Part shown: piece by piece, positions 25,400-33,841 of the stretch
Numbering within the stretch: the stretch's first letter is position 1
Layout of the letters: each line of letters begins with the position of its first letter
Source of the DNA: WLMZ01 sp038227995
GTDB lineage: Bacteria; Actinomycetota; Acidimicrobiia; Acidimicrobiales; Ilumatobacteraceae
Direction: 5' to 3'
Length of the DNA stretch: 64,000 bases
Assembly (NCBI GenBank): GCA_038227995.1
Contig: JBBRPP010000023.1
Coordinates: forward strand, 1 to 64,000
Program-made: the position numbers and the translations under genes
Notes under the pieces: model-generated
Database searches by the model: none
What the model was told of the DNA's origin: nothing
What the model saw: the letters and a program-made list of their open reading frames with translations, nothing else

Positions 25400-26584
25400 A
25401 TGACCGCCACTGACCACGAACCCGCGACTCTCGACGTGTCCGACCTCGACCGCCACATGGGCGTGCCGATCCGCGCCGGTGAGCTGAAAGAGGATGTAGG
25501 AGTCGGCGACATCCGCCGGTGGGTGCAGGCAATGCACTATCCGAACCCGCTGCACTACGACGAGGAATGGGCCGCCTCGAGCCGGTTCGGCAAACTGGTT
25601 GCTCCTCAGTCGTTCACGGTGGCCACCGATACCAGCCACGGCTGCGCGCCGGCCCAGGTCGGCCGCATCCCGAACTCCCACCTCATCTTCGGTGGCGACG
25701 AATGGTGGTTCTTCGGGCCACGCATCACCGCCGGCGACCACCTCGTGTGCCATCGGATGCCGTACGACTACAAGGTCCGCGACACGAGCTTCGCAGGGCC
25801 GACCTGCTTCCAGCGGGGTGACACCCTCTACATCAACCAGCGCGGCGAGCGAATCGCACTCCAGCGCTCGACCTCGATCCGCTATCAGGTCCGCCAAGCC
25901 ACGGAGAAGAAGTTGTTCGACGACCCGGTCGACAAGGAATGGACCGACGACGAACTGGCCGCACTCGACGAGGTCAAAGCCGGGTTCATCCGCCAGATCC
26001 AGGACCTGCACCACGACAAGCGACTGATCGGCTCGGTCTCGGTGGGCGACCGACTGGCCAGCAACGTGCTCGGTCCACACAGCCTGGCCAGCTTCACCAC
26101 GGAGTGGCGCGCGTTTCCGATGAACGCCTGGGGAGCGATGCGAACCGGACCCACCACAGTCTCAGCGGCCGACCTCGGCTACTCCAAGGAAATGGCCGGT
26201 CACGAGGGTGACCGCCGGATGGAACGGACCAATCCCGAACTGACCGACGGCGCGTACTACGGCCCGTCTCGCGGCCATCTCCAGCCGAAATGGGCCCGCC
26301 ATGTCGGGATGGCCCGTGGCTACGGGTATGGAGCTTCGATGGGTGCCTGGGTCATCGATTTCGTGTCGGCATGGGCCGGCGAGTGGGGCGAGGTCACGCA
26401 CTCGGTGGCCAGCTACCGGAATCCGGCGTTCACCGGTGATGCGACGTTCATCGACGGTGAGGTGACCGACATCCGGGTCGAGCGCCGGCGCCATCACATC
26501 GCCACGGTCCGGGTCGAGATGCGGACGCAGACCGACGCAGTCATGGCCACCGCGACGGTGGACGTCGAACTGCCGGCCGAGTGA
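25400..26584 (+). CDS. Double-hotdog MaoC/FAS1-like acyl dehydratase
   Basis: A 394-residue protein with two hotdog domains. The N-terminal half carries QAMHYPNPLHYDEEWAASS, a hydratase-2-like segment (N-P-L-H with the nearby His and Asp). The C-terminal half has SASYRNPAFTGD-like strand spacing (ASYRNPAFTGDATF) ending in a MaoC fold. Such proteins hydrate enoyl-CoAs in the R direction or act as acyl dehydratases. It is last in the ligase operon, convergent with the hydrolase at 26594 (9 bases apart). Confidence 0.8.
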   Translation: MTATDHEPATLDVSDLDRHMGVPIRAGELKEDVGVGDIRRWVQAMHYPNPLHYDEEWAASSRFGKLVAPQSFTVATDTSHGCAPAQVGRIPNSHLIFGGDEWWFFGPRITAGDHLVCHRMPYDYKVRDTSFAGPTCFQRGDTLYINQRGERIALQRSTSIRYQVRQATEKKLFDDPVDKEWTDDELAALDEVKAGFIRQIQDLHHDKRLIGSVSVGDRLASNVLGPHSLASFTTEWRAFPMNAWGAMRTGPTTVSAADLGYSKEMAGHEGDRRMERTNPELTDGAYYGPSRGHLQPKWARHVGMARGYGYGASMGAWVIDFVSAWAGEWGEVTHSVASYRNPAFTGDATFIDGEVTDIRVERRRHHIATVRVEMRTQTDAVMATATVDVELPAE

Positions 26585-26593
26585 CCTCGGGCG

Positions 26594-27463
26594 TCATCCG
26601 CCAGGAAGACGCGCCGCTGTCCACTCGACGAGTCGTGGCGCCAGCAAAGGCCATCGGTCGAACAGCGCCTCTCCCTTGGCTGCGGCGTCCATTCGCTCGA
26701 CCCACTCTCTGTCGCCCCAGGGGGGTTCGACGAGATCGGCGCCAGGGATCAATCCAGCGAGCGTCTCCGACGTTGCGCGGGTGTGGTGTGGGTCGCTGGC
26801 ACCGCTCCGCACCACCAGGGAGGGAATGGCCAATCCATGCACGGCAGCATCGTCGGTGCCTGCGACCAACTGACCGGGTTGCGGACAGTACGCCGACATC
26901 CACCGCTCCAACGTGGCAATGAACTCGTGCGGATCGAGGCGAAGAAAGCGGTCACGGTTGGACGGGTTGCGGGTGACGACCTCGCTCCATTCCGGCAGGT
27001 CGGCGACGGCCTCCATCCCGTCGGTCCACGCCGCCTTGATCGACGGCGAGCAGTACGTGACGGCAAGACCGATGTTGCCGAACACGCCACCGCTGATCCA
27101 CCACATCGCCAACGCAGATGCGACATCGGAGTGTCGAACGGCCGTGAGCAGTGAGACGCGAGCGCCCCCGGATCCGCCGGCGATCACCGCAGGACCGAGG
27201 TCGAGCGAGCGCAACAGACCAGCCAGTACGTCGGCCTGCATCGCCGACTCGGATTCGCCGGTGAAGCAGACGCTGGATGCGCCACAATTCGGTCGGTCCC
27301 AGATGATCACCCGCTGGCCCTGGGCCGCCAGGGCCTCAGCGGTCGCGCGCACTCCCCCGTAGTCCTTGCTGAAGCGCCCACCTGGGGTCAGCGCCCAGAG
27401 CCTGCGTCCATCGCCGATCACCTCGTACGCGATGTCGAGGCCGTCAATCGTTGCGATCGCCAT
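26594..27463 (-). CDS. Alpha/beta hydrolase
   Basis: A 289-residue alpha/beta-fold hydrolase. The nucleophile elbow reads AGGSGGARVS (G-x-S-x-G). The segment before it, RVIIWDRPNCGASS, is the usual oxyanion and cap region of C-C or ester hydrolases (MhpC/haloperoxidase-like). A candidate acid and His lie in the C-terminal third (GASDPHHT). It starts 6 bases after the amidohydrolase gene on the same strand, so the two are one operon. An ester, lactone or C-C bond hydrolysis downstream of the Baeyer-Villiger or amidohydrolase step is possible. Confidence 0.82.
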   Translation of the reverse strand: MAIATIDGLDIAYEVIGDGRRLWALTPGGRFSKDYGGVRATAEALAAQGQRVIIWDRPNCGASSVCFTGESESAMQADVLAGLLRSLDLGPAVIAGGSGGARVSLLTAVRHSDVASALAMWWISGGVFGNIGLAVTYCSPSIKAAWTDGMEAVADLPEWSEVVTRNPSNRDRFLRLDPHEFIATLERWMSAYCPQPGQLVAGTDDAAVHGLAIPSLVVRSGASDPHHTRATSETLAGLIPGADLVEPPWGDREWVERMDAAAKGEALFDRWPLLAPRLVEWTAARLPGG

Positions 27464-27469
27464 GACGCG

Positions 27470-28651
27470 TCAGTGGTCCAGCCGGTACAGCGCGGTGGCG
27501 TTCTCGCCGAGCAGCTTGCGGCGCGTCTGCGGTCTCAGCGTCGAGACGGCATCAGCGACTGCACTGACTGGATTCGGGTACAGGCACGTGGGATGGGGAA
27601 AATCGGTCTCGAACATGACGTTGTCCTCGCCGACCACATCGAAGAGCGCCTGCAGGTGGCCGTGGTTGCGCTCGAACCAGAACGTCGCGTACCAATTCGA
27701 CCGGAAGTACTCCGACGGGGCCTTCTGGAGCTCTGCGTACTGCGCCGGGGCATTCTCGAGCATCTCGTAGTCCATCGCCTCGAGCAGGAACGGAATCCAG
27801 CCGATGCCGCTCTCGACCGACACCATCTTCAGGCGGGGATGCCGATCGAAGGTGCCGCACAGAATCGAGTTGATCACCGCGCGGGCATTGCCGAGGAACA
27901 GCATCGACCCACCGATCGCCGGTTTCGTGTACTCGTGCTGGGACTCCCAGAAGTACTTACCGTAGAAGTTCATCGCCGTGAGACTGGCCCCGATGTGGAA
28001 GTGAACGGGCATGTCGAGATCCGAGCATGCCGCCCAGAACGGATCCCAGGCCCGGTTGGCGAGGTCCGGGGCACCGAGATCCTGGGGATCGCTGGTCATG
28101 TTGATGCCCCGCAGTCCCAGACCGGCGACGCGCTCGGCCTCGCGCACGCAGGCCCCGACGTCCCACGCGGGCATAACGGGCATGGGCAGCAGCCGGTTCG
28201 CCGACGCGTCCTGGATCTCGGCCATTGCATCGTTGTAGATCTCGATGCACACCTGGCGCAGCGCAGGATCATCGATGGCGTTCGACAACGTGTCACCGCC
28301 GAGGCCGATCGCGTTCGGGTACAGCACCTGGGCGTGGATCCCCGATTGATCGAGCACCTCGAGCCGGGCCACCGGATCCCATGCCGCACGGTGCACTTCG
28401 TCGAGACCCCAGATCGGCATCGACTCCGCGAACGGCAACTTCGCCCCGTCGCGATCGATCACACCGCCGCCCCCGGCGAAACCCATCGTGGAGTCCTTGC
28501 CAACGATCCAGGTCGGCGAGCCGTTGACCTCGACCACGCGCGGAACGAGCTCCTTGAACGCCGCCGGCGCGCGTGTAACCCACATGTCGTGCGGCGGCGT
28601 GTAGTGAGAATCCGCATCCACCACCTTGACGTCGTCGAATACCTGTTTCAT
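27470..28651 (-). CDS. Amidohydrolase family 2 protein (ACMSD-like)
   Basis: A 393-residue amidohydrolase-2 protein. It has KVVDADSHYTPP at about residues 9-20 and NVMFETDFPHPTCLYP near the C-terminus, the family's metal or catalytic Asp strand. ATG 28649-28651 has a GGGGAG Shine-Dalgarno at the right distance; the frame extends upstream to 28723 over the operator, which argues against the longer form. It heads an operon with the alpha/beta hydrolase. A match to the cluster operator lies 61 bases upstream. Confidence 0.87.
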   Translation of the reverse strand: MKQVFDDVKVVDADSHYTPPHDMWVTRAPAAFKELVPRVVEVNGSPTWIVGKDSTMGFAGGGGVIDRDGAKLPFAESMPIWGLDEVHRAAWDPVARLEVLDQSGIHAQVLYPNAIGLGGDTLSNAIDDPALRQVCIEIYNDAMAEIQDASANRLLPMPVMPAWDVGACVREAERVAGLGLRGINMTSDPQDLGAPDLANRAWDPFWAACSDLDMPVHFHIGASLTAMNFYGKYFWESQHEYTKPAIGGSMLFLGNARAVINSILCGTFDRHPRLKMVSVESGIGWIPFLLEAMDYEMLENAPAQYAELQKAPSEYFRSNWYATFWFERNHGHLQALFDVVGEDNVMFETDFPHPTCLYPNPVSAVADAVSTLRPQTRRKLLGENATALYRLDH

Positions 28652-28712
28652 GCCGTTGCTCCCCGTGGTCGACTTGCCCCCGGCAGGAGGGTAACGCACT
28701 TCCGACCCATAA

Positions 28713-28727
28713 CTAACACTCACGTCA
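28713..28727 (-). promoter_or_regulatory. Operator CTAACA-N4-CGTCA, upstream of the 27470 amidohydrolase
   Basis: CTAACACTCACGTCA on the + strand, a full consensus match. It lies 61 bases before the start of the minus-strand amidohydrolase/hydrolase operon, in the 123-base gap after the ligase stop. Confidence 0.7.
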
Positions 28728-28774
28728 CATCAGTTCACGTCGCGACAGACAACCGAGCGGCCGCAGCGGATCGT

Positions 28775-30256
28775 TCAGCCACGCTCGGCGCCGAGGTCGG
28801 TGCGGTTCACCTTGCCGGCCTCGGTACGAGGCATCTGCTCGACGACTTCGTAGGTCTTGGGCACCTTGTACGGCGCAAGCCGCGACTTGCAGTGGCGTCG
28901 GAGCTCCGCAGGTGACGGGGGTGCGGCGGGATCCACGGCTTGCACAATGGCGTGCACGCGGTGGCCCCACTCGTCGTCGGGAACGCCGACCACCACCTGA
29001 TCGAGCACCCCTGGGTGCTCGGAGAGCGCCGCTTCCACCTCGGCCGGAAAGACGTTGGCGCCGCCCGTGACGATCAGATCTGTCCGGCGATCGGCGATGT
29101 AGAGGTAGCCGTCATCGTCCAGCGATCCGAGATCTCCGATCGAGTGGAACCCGTCCTGCGTCGGCTCAGGGGTCGGGATGCCGATGTACCGGTAGACCGC
29201 GCGCTCGGAATCGTTCGGTCGCATGTACACGTGCCCGATCTCGCCCGGCGCGAGTTCGTGACCGTCGTCGTCGCGGATCGAGATCGTGACATCGAGCGGA
29301 TGCCCGGTCGAACCACGGTGCGCAGCCCAATCCGCACCGGTCATCGAGACCAGGCCGAGTCGCTCACTCGAGCCGTAGGTGAGCGTGAACACCTCGGGTG
29401 ACACGAGTTCGAGCCAGCGATCGACGAGCCACTCGGCGATCTTTGCGCCTCCGTACACGAGGGTCTGCAGGCTTGCGAACTGTGCTGGGTGCACGTTCGG
29501 GAGGCTGGCAATCCGTTGCAACATCGTTGGAACCATCACCGTGACGGTCACCTGGTGACGCTCGATCAGTTCGACCGCGAGAGCGGCGTCGAACTTCTCC
29601 ATCACGATCGATCGCGAGCCCTCGAGCACCTTTGGCGACGCAAAGAGGAAGCCGTTGACGTGGTAGAGCGGCGATGTGACAAGGATCGTCGAACCCGCGA
29701 CGTGGAGTTGATCCCCCGTTGGATCATCGGCCACCACGCCGCGAATCGGACAGACGATCAACTTCGGCCGACCAGTGGAGCCCGAGGAGGCCATCAGCGT
29801 CACGCACTCCGCAGTCCGGTCGTCCAACGCCGCGCCGGAGAGCGCGGCGCTGTCCTCGAGATCGGCATTCGTGACCAGCTCCGACGTCGTCGCGGTGTGC
29901 CCGTCACTGACCAGCACAACCGGCTCGGCCAGCTCGAGCACCCGGTCCATCTCCCACTGCGGCACATCGTGACGCAGTGGCAGCAGGGTCGCGCCGAGCT
30001 TCCAGATCGCGAGGGTGACCAGGATGTGATCGAGGCAGTTGGGCAACGCCAGCGCGACCACATCGCCGATGCGAACTCCGCGAGATTCGAGCGATCGCGC
30101 GATCTGGTTGGCGCGGACTTCCAACTCGAGGAACGTCACCGGCCGCTCAGCGCCACTGCGCGCTACGAGCACCAGATCGGCGTCGTGGGGGCGCTCTGCG
30201 GCGAGATCTGTCAGGCGTCGGCCGTAGGAGACTTCCCGGCGGACGGGGTCGGTCAT
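28775..30256 (-). CDS. Acyl-CoA synthetase (AMP-forming)
   Basis: A 493-residue ligase, slightly shorter than the others. Motifs: MASSGSTGRPKLIVCP, the central TYGSSERLGL, GFHSIGDLGSLDDDGYL, the hinge DRRTDLIVTGGANVFPAE and catalytic Lys in RTEAGKVNR. It most resembles the bile-acid/steroid CoA ligase type in size and motif spelling; that is only a suggestion. A GGAGG Shine-Dalgarno precedes the ATG. It is divergent from the GntR regulator. Confidence 0.86.
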   Translation of the reverse strand: MTDPVRREVSYGRRLTDLAAERPHDADLVLVARSGAERPVTFLELEVRANQIARSLESRGVRIGDVVALALPNCLDHILVTLAIWKLGATLLPLRHDVPQWEMDRVLELAEPVVLVSDGHTATTSELVTNADLEDSAALSGAALDDRTAECVTLMASSGSTGRPKLIVCPIRGVVADDPTGDQLHVAGSTILVTSPLYHVNGFLFASPKVLEGSRSIVMEKFDAALAVELIERHQVTVTVMVPTMLQRIASLPNVHPAQFASLQTLVYGGAKIAEWLVDRWLELVSPEVFTLTYGSSERLGLVSMTGADWAAHRGSTGHPLDVTISIRDDDGHELAPGEIGHVYMRPNDSERAVYRYIGIPTPEPTQDGFHSIGDLGSLDDDGYLYIADRRTDLIVTGGANVFPAEVEAALSEHPGVLDQVVVGVPDDEWGHRVHAIVQAVDPAAPPSPAELRRHCKSRLAPYKVPKTYEVVEQMPRTEAGKVNRTDLGAERG

Positions 30257-30319
30257 CTGGTTCCTCCGTTCGATTCGGCGGAGGACATTTCGAGTCCCAC
30301 TCCCAGCCGTAGGATAGGC

Positions 30320-30333
30320 GAATCAGGAGATTC
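30320..30333. promoter_or_regulatory. Inverted repeat between the ligase and GntR genes
   Basis: GAATC-AGGA-GATTC, an inverted repeat with a 4-base centre in the 153-base divergent gap. It is a candidate site for the adjacent GntR-family regulator. Short and unsupported by a second copy. Confidence 0.3.
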
Positions 30334-30409
30334 ACGGCGATGTCGCTGGATCGCGTGAAATCTTGACGGCGCGGGTCGTGACGAACCGGCCGACCGTGAA
30401 AGGTGTGGG

Positions 30410-31219
30410 ATGACGCGAAGTGACGAACCCCGTGGTCACGGCTTGAGCCAGCCGCGGGTAGCCGAGATGGTCGCCGATATCCTCCGCGCGCGCATCGTCG
30501 AAGGCAAGATCGCTGATGGCGGTCTGCTGCCCAAACAGGCCGCGCTGATCGACGAATTCGGCGTGTCGCGCCCATCGATCCGAGAAGCGATGCGGATCCT
30601 GGAGACCGAAGGCCTCGTCAGCGTGCGACGGGGCAACCTCGGAGGAGCCATCGTCCACTCGCCGGATGCCCGCAGCGCCGCCTACATGCTCGGCTTCGTC
30701 CTGCAGTCCGACAGAGTCACGCTTGCGGACATCGCGACGGCGCTGTGCCTGCTCGAACCGGCCTGCGCCGCCCTCGCTGCGGCGCGCGACGACCGCACCA
30801 CCGAGGTGGTGCCACACCTCTACCAGCTCAACGTCGAGGCCGACGAGCAGTTGTCCAACGGACCCGTCTTCACCCGGCTCGCCCCCGAATGGCATGCCAC
30901 GATGGTTGGTTCCTGTGGCAACCAGACGATGCGGCTGATCGTCGGCACCTTGGAAACCGTCTGGTCCCACCACGAGGCGGCGTGGGCCGACCATGTCGAC
31001 TCGCAGGGCCAATATCCGTCCGAGAAGAATCGGCGGCTGGTGTTGCGAGCCCATGTGAAGATCACCGAGGCAATCGCATCGGGTCACGCCGACGCCGCTC
31101 AGCGGCTCGCTCCTCGCCATCTCGACGAATCACAGACGTATCTCCTCTCCCGCTATCCGGCCCTCGTCGTGAATATCACCGGGCCCACCGACCCGGTCGG
31201 GCCGTTCCGTTCCCGCTGA
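30410..31219 (+). CDS. GntR-family (FadR subfamily, FCD domain) transcriptional regulator
   Basis: A 269-residue regulator. The winged helix-turn-helix at about residues 14-80 reads VAEMVADILRARIVEGKI, then GVSRPSIREAMRILETEGLVSVRRG. The C-terminal helical FCD domain carries HATMVGSCGN and the His of RAHVKI, in the positions of FCD metal ligands. FCD regulators sense acids or acyl-CoAs and usually repress divergent catabolic genes; the divergent ligase and the downstream nitroreductase are the obvious candidates. Confidence 0.88.
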   Translation: MTRSDEPRGHGLSQPRVAEMVADILRARIVEGKIADGGLLPKQAALIDEFGVSRPSIREAMRILETEGLVSVRRGNLGGAIVHSPDARSAAYMLGFVLQSDRVTLADIATALCLLEPACAALAAARDDRTTEVVPHLYQLNVEADEQLSNGPVFTRLAPEWHATMVGSCGNQTMRLIVGTLETVWSHHEAAWADHVDSQGQYPSEKNRRLVLRAHVKITEAIASGHADAAQRLAPRHLDESQTYLLSRYPALVVNITGPTDPVGPFRSR

Positions 31220-31223
31220 CGAC

Positions 31224-31868
31224 ATGGCCGACGCGACATACCCCAGCGAGCAACACCCGACGGCAGCGAGTCAGCCATCGTTCTTCGAGGTCGCACTGCG
31301 CCAGCGCGCGTGCCGGTCGTTCGACGATGCCGATGTCGACGACGGCCTCATCGCCCGCTGTCTCCAGGCGGCAACCCATGCCCCGAGCGCGGAGAACACG
31401 CAGCCATGGGAGTTCGTGATCGTCCGCGACCGACAGTGCCGTGCCGCAATCGGTGAACTGAACCGCATCGCGTGGCGATCGGGCGGGCGGGCGCACTCCA
31501 CAGGGCGGCTCAGCGCGACACTTCTCGCAGATGTCGATCGCGGTGCCGAAGGCGGCGTTGCGGCTGCGCCGATCATCGTGGTCGTGTGCGGCAATACACA
31601 ACGCGGGCTCGTGTCGACGATGCCGTCATCGGTGTTCCCCGCCGTACAGAACCTCCTGCTTGCAGCGGCCGCACTCGGCCTCGGTTCGGCGGTGACCACG
31701 CTCGCCCTCCAACAGCTCGACGACCTTCGCGCGCTGCTTGGCGTGCCCCCTCACGTCGTGCCCATGGCGGTGATTCCACTCGGTTGGCCCGCCAAGCCGC
31801 TGGGTCCGCCGTACCGCGAACCCATCGCCTCCCGCACGCATCGTGAGCGCTGGGGAGAGACCTGGTGA
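31224..31868 (+). CDS. Nitroreductase family protein
   Basis: A 214-residue FMN-dependent nitroreductase-fold protein. The N-terminal RQRACRSF is the usual R-R-S-x-R FMN site, followed by HAPSAENTQPWEFVIV, then PAVQNLLLAAAALGLGSAV and VVPMAVIPLGWPAKP. Members reduce nitro groups, enones or flavins with NAD(P)H. It begins 4 bases after the GntR stop and is probably co-transcribed with it. Confidence 0.86.
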   Translation: MADATYPSEQHPTAASQPSFFEVALRQRACRSFDDADVDDGLIARCLQAATHAPSAENTQPWEFVIVRDRQCRAAIGELNRIAWRSGGRAHSTGRLSATLLADVDRGAEGGVAAAPIIVVVCGNTQRGLVSTMPSSVFPAVQNLLLAAAALGLGSAVTTLALQQLDDLRALLGVPPHVVPMAVIPLGWPAKPLGPPYREPIASRTHRERWGETW

Positions 31869-31923
31869 TCCGCCGCGTCAGCAGCCCAGACCGAAGCACC
31901 GCCGGCGAGGTCGACCGGCCGCC

Positions 31924-33735
31924 TCATTCATCGAGTTCGAAGCCTTCGAACTTTCCAGCTGCTCGCCAATCCGCGAGCAGTTGGCGGTAGCCGAAGAAGT
32001 CGCCGAACCCGCCCCCGAAGTTGCCGTCTCTGGGTCGGAAGCCGGCAGGGTTGCCCTCGTTGTTGATTCGCGACGGCGTGCAGGCCGCCATCACCTTGCT
32101 CCCGTCGACGAACGCGTCGATGACACCTTGGCACCATGCCTCTTCGGCCTCGGCGCTGACATCGAAGCTGCGGACTCCACGTGCCTCGAGTCGGCGTACC
32201 GTGTCCCCGACGTGTTCGGCGCCTTCCATGGCGAGTTGCGTGTAGCTCACGGTCACGACCGCTTGCTGGCCGGGCGCCGGCATCACGAACAGGTTGGGGA
32301 ACCCTCGGCTCGTCATCCCCCACAAGCTTGCGGCGCCATCGCTCCATTTCTGGGCAAGCGTCGTCCCATCACGTCCGACGACCACCTGACCGACCCTCCG
32401 TGGGAGCGGCGTGGACTCGGCCTCGAATCCCGTGGCATAGACGATGCACTCGACGGCGAAGGTCTCGCCGTTGGCGACCAGCCCTGTCGCCGTGACGCGC
32501 TCGATTCCAGCCGGACAGTCGATCAGGGTGACGTTCGGGCTGTTGAACGCCGACAGGTATTCGTCGTGGAAGCACGGCCGCCGACACAGGTACCGGTAGT
32601 ACGGCTTGAGTATCTCGGCCATGGCAGGATCCTCGACCACCTCGACGATCCGGTCGCGATGCTCCTCCATCACCTGGAAGTCGAACGCTTCGACGCGCTG
32701 GAGGTACTCGGCCACGGTCCACGCCGGATCTCGGGGCAGACGACGGGTGGCTGCAAAGTGACGTGTCCAGCCGTCATCGACGACGTCCTCATCAACCGGG
32801 ATGCCGAGCATGATCGCCTGGAAGTTGTCCATCCGGGCACGCTGCCAGCCCGGTTGAAGCGTGCTGGCGAACTCTGGTGGTGTCGCCCGATTCCCGCGTA
32901 CCCCGACGGCGGACGGGGTGCGCTGGAACACGAAGACGCGCTCCGCCGAGCGTGCCAGATGGGGCAACACCTGAATCGCCGATGCCCCGGTGCCGATCAG
33001 ACCGACCACGTTCCCCTGGAGCTTGTCGAGCCCGCCCCGCGGCGAACCGCCGGTGACGTCGTAGTTCCATCGGCTGGTGTGGAATGACGGTCCCATGAAG
33101 TCCGTCATCCCCGGGATGGCTGGGAGCTTGCTGAGGTTGAGAATGCCAGTGGCCATCACGAGGTACCTCGCCCTGATCACGTCGCCGCGATCGGTGTGGA
33201 TCACCCATCGTCCGATCTCTTCGTCCCATTCGGTGGAGCGACTACGGGTCTGGAGCAATGCGTCGTCGGCGAGCCGGTACTTCCACGCGAGCGCCCCCAG
33301 CTGGCTGCGAATCTCTTCACCACTCGCGTACTTCTCGGTGGGAACGTAGTCGAGATCCTCGAGCATGGGCATGTAGATGTACGACTCGACGTCACACATC
33401 ACGCCCGGGTACTGGTTCCAATACCACGTGCCACCGATCCCACCCGCCTCGTCGATCATCCTGATCCGCGCAAGGCCTGCCCTACGGAGTTCGACCCCCG
33501 CGCAGATGCCGGCAATTCCCGCGCCGATGATCGCTGCATCGACGTCCTCGACAACCGGCTCACGTTCGATGAACGGGGTGAACGGATCATCGCGATAGCG
33601 GGCAAACTCGTCGTCTCCGGTGAGATCGCAGATCGCCGCCCTGCCTTCGACCAGCCGCCTGTCCCGCTCGACGAGGTACTTGGCACGAACGCTTTCGGCG
33701 TCGAACCGAGGCCTGGCGATGTCGTGGTCGTTCAC
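31924..33735 (-). CDS. Flavin-containing Baeyer-Villiger monooxygenase
   Basis: A 603-residue class B flavoprotein of the cyclohexanone/phenylacetone/steroid monooxygenase type. It has the FAD Rossmann motif IIGAGIAGICAG, GGTWYWNQYPGVMCD, and the NADPH motif GLIGTGASAIQV. The Baeyer-Villiger fingerprint reads FMGPSFHTSRWN, with Asn where the consensus has Pro or Asp after Trp. It would insert oxygen next to a ketone to give an ester or lactone. The GTG start at 33733-33735 has GAGAG upstream. The longer form from ATG 33756 would begin inside the operator. Divergent from the amidohydrolase/ferredoxin operon. Confidence 0.88.
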   Translation of the reverse strand: MNDHDIARPRFDAESVRAKYLVERDRRLVEGRAAICDLTGDDEFARYRDDPFTPFIEREPVVEDVDAAIIGAGIAGICAGVELRRAGLARIRMIDEAGGIGGTWYWNQYPGVMCDVESYIYMPMLEDLDYVPTEKYASGEEIRSQLGALAWKYRLADDALLQTRSRSTEWDEEIGRWVIHTDRGDVIRARYLVMATGILNLSKLPAIPGMTDFMGPSFHTSRWNYDVTGGSPRGGLDKLQGNVVGLIGTGASAIQVLPHLARSAERVFVFQRTPSAVGVRGNRATPPEFASTLQPGWQRARMDNFQAIMLGIPVDEDVVDDGWTRHFAATRRLPRDPAWTVAEYLQRVEAFDFQVMEEHRDRIVEVVEDPAMAEILKPYYRYLCRRPCFHDEYLSAFNSPNVTLIDCPAGIERVTATGLVANGETFAVECIVYATGFEAESTPLPRRVGQVVVGRDGTTLAQKWSDGAASLWGMTSRGFPNLFVMPAPGQQAVVTVSYTQLAMEGAEHVGDTVRRLEARGVRSFDVSAEAEEAWCQGVIDAFVDGSKVMAACTPSRINNEGNPAGFRPRDGNFGGGFGDFFGYRQLLADWRAAGKFEGFELDE

Positions 33736-33749
33736 TGTTCGTTTGCTCT

Positions 33750-33764
33750 CTAACATCCGTGTCA
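33750..33764. promoter_or_regulatory. Operator CTAACA-N4-TGTCA between the monooxygenase and amidohydrolase genes
   Basis: CTAACATCCGTGTCA matches the core CTAAC-N6-GTCA, with T for C before GTCA. It lies 14 bases upstream of the Baeyer-Villiger gene's GTG and 77 bases upstream of the divergent amidohydrolase ATG, so one site could control both. Confidence 0.68.
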
Positions 33765-33841
33765 GTAGTGTTCGCGACACTACAGCGTGGCGTCCCTCGC
33801 GTCGCCTCACGCACGATCTCGCACATGAAACGAGGAGTCCC

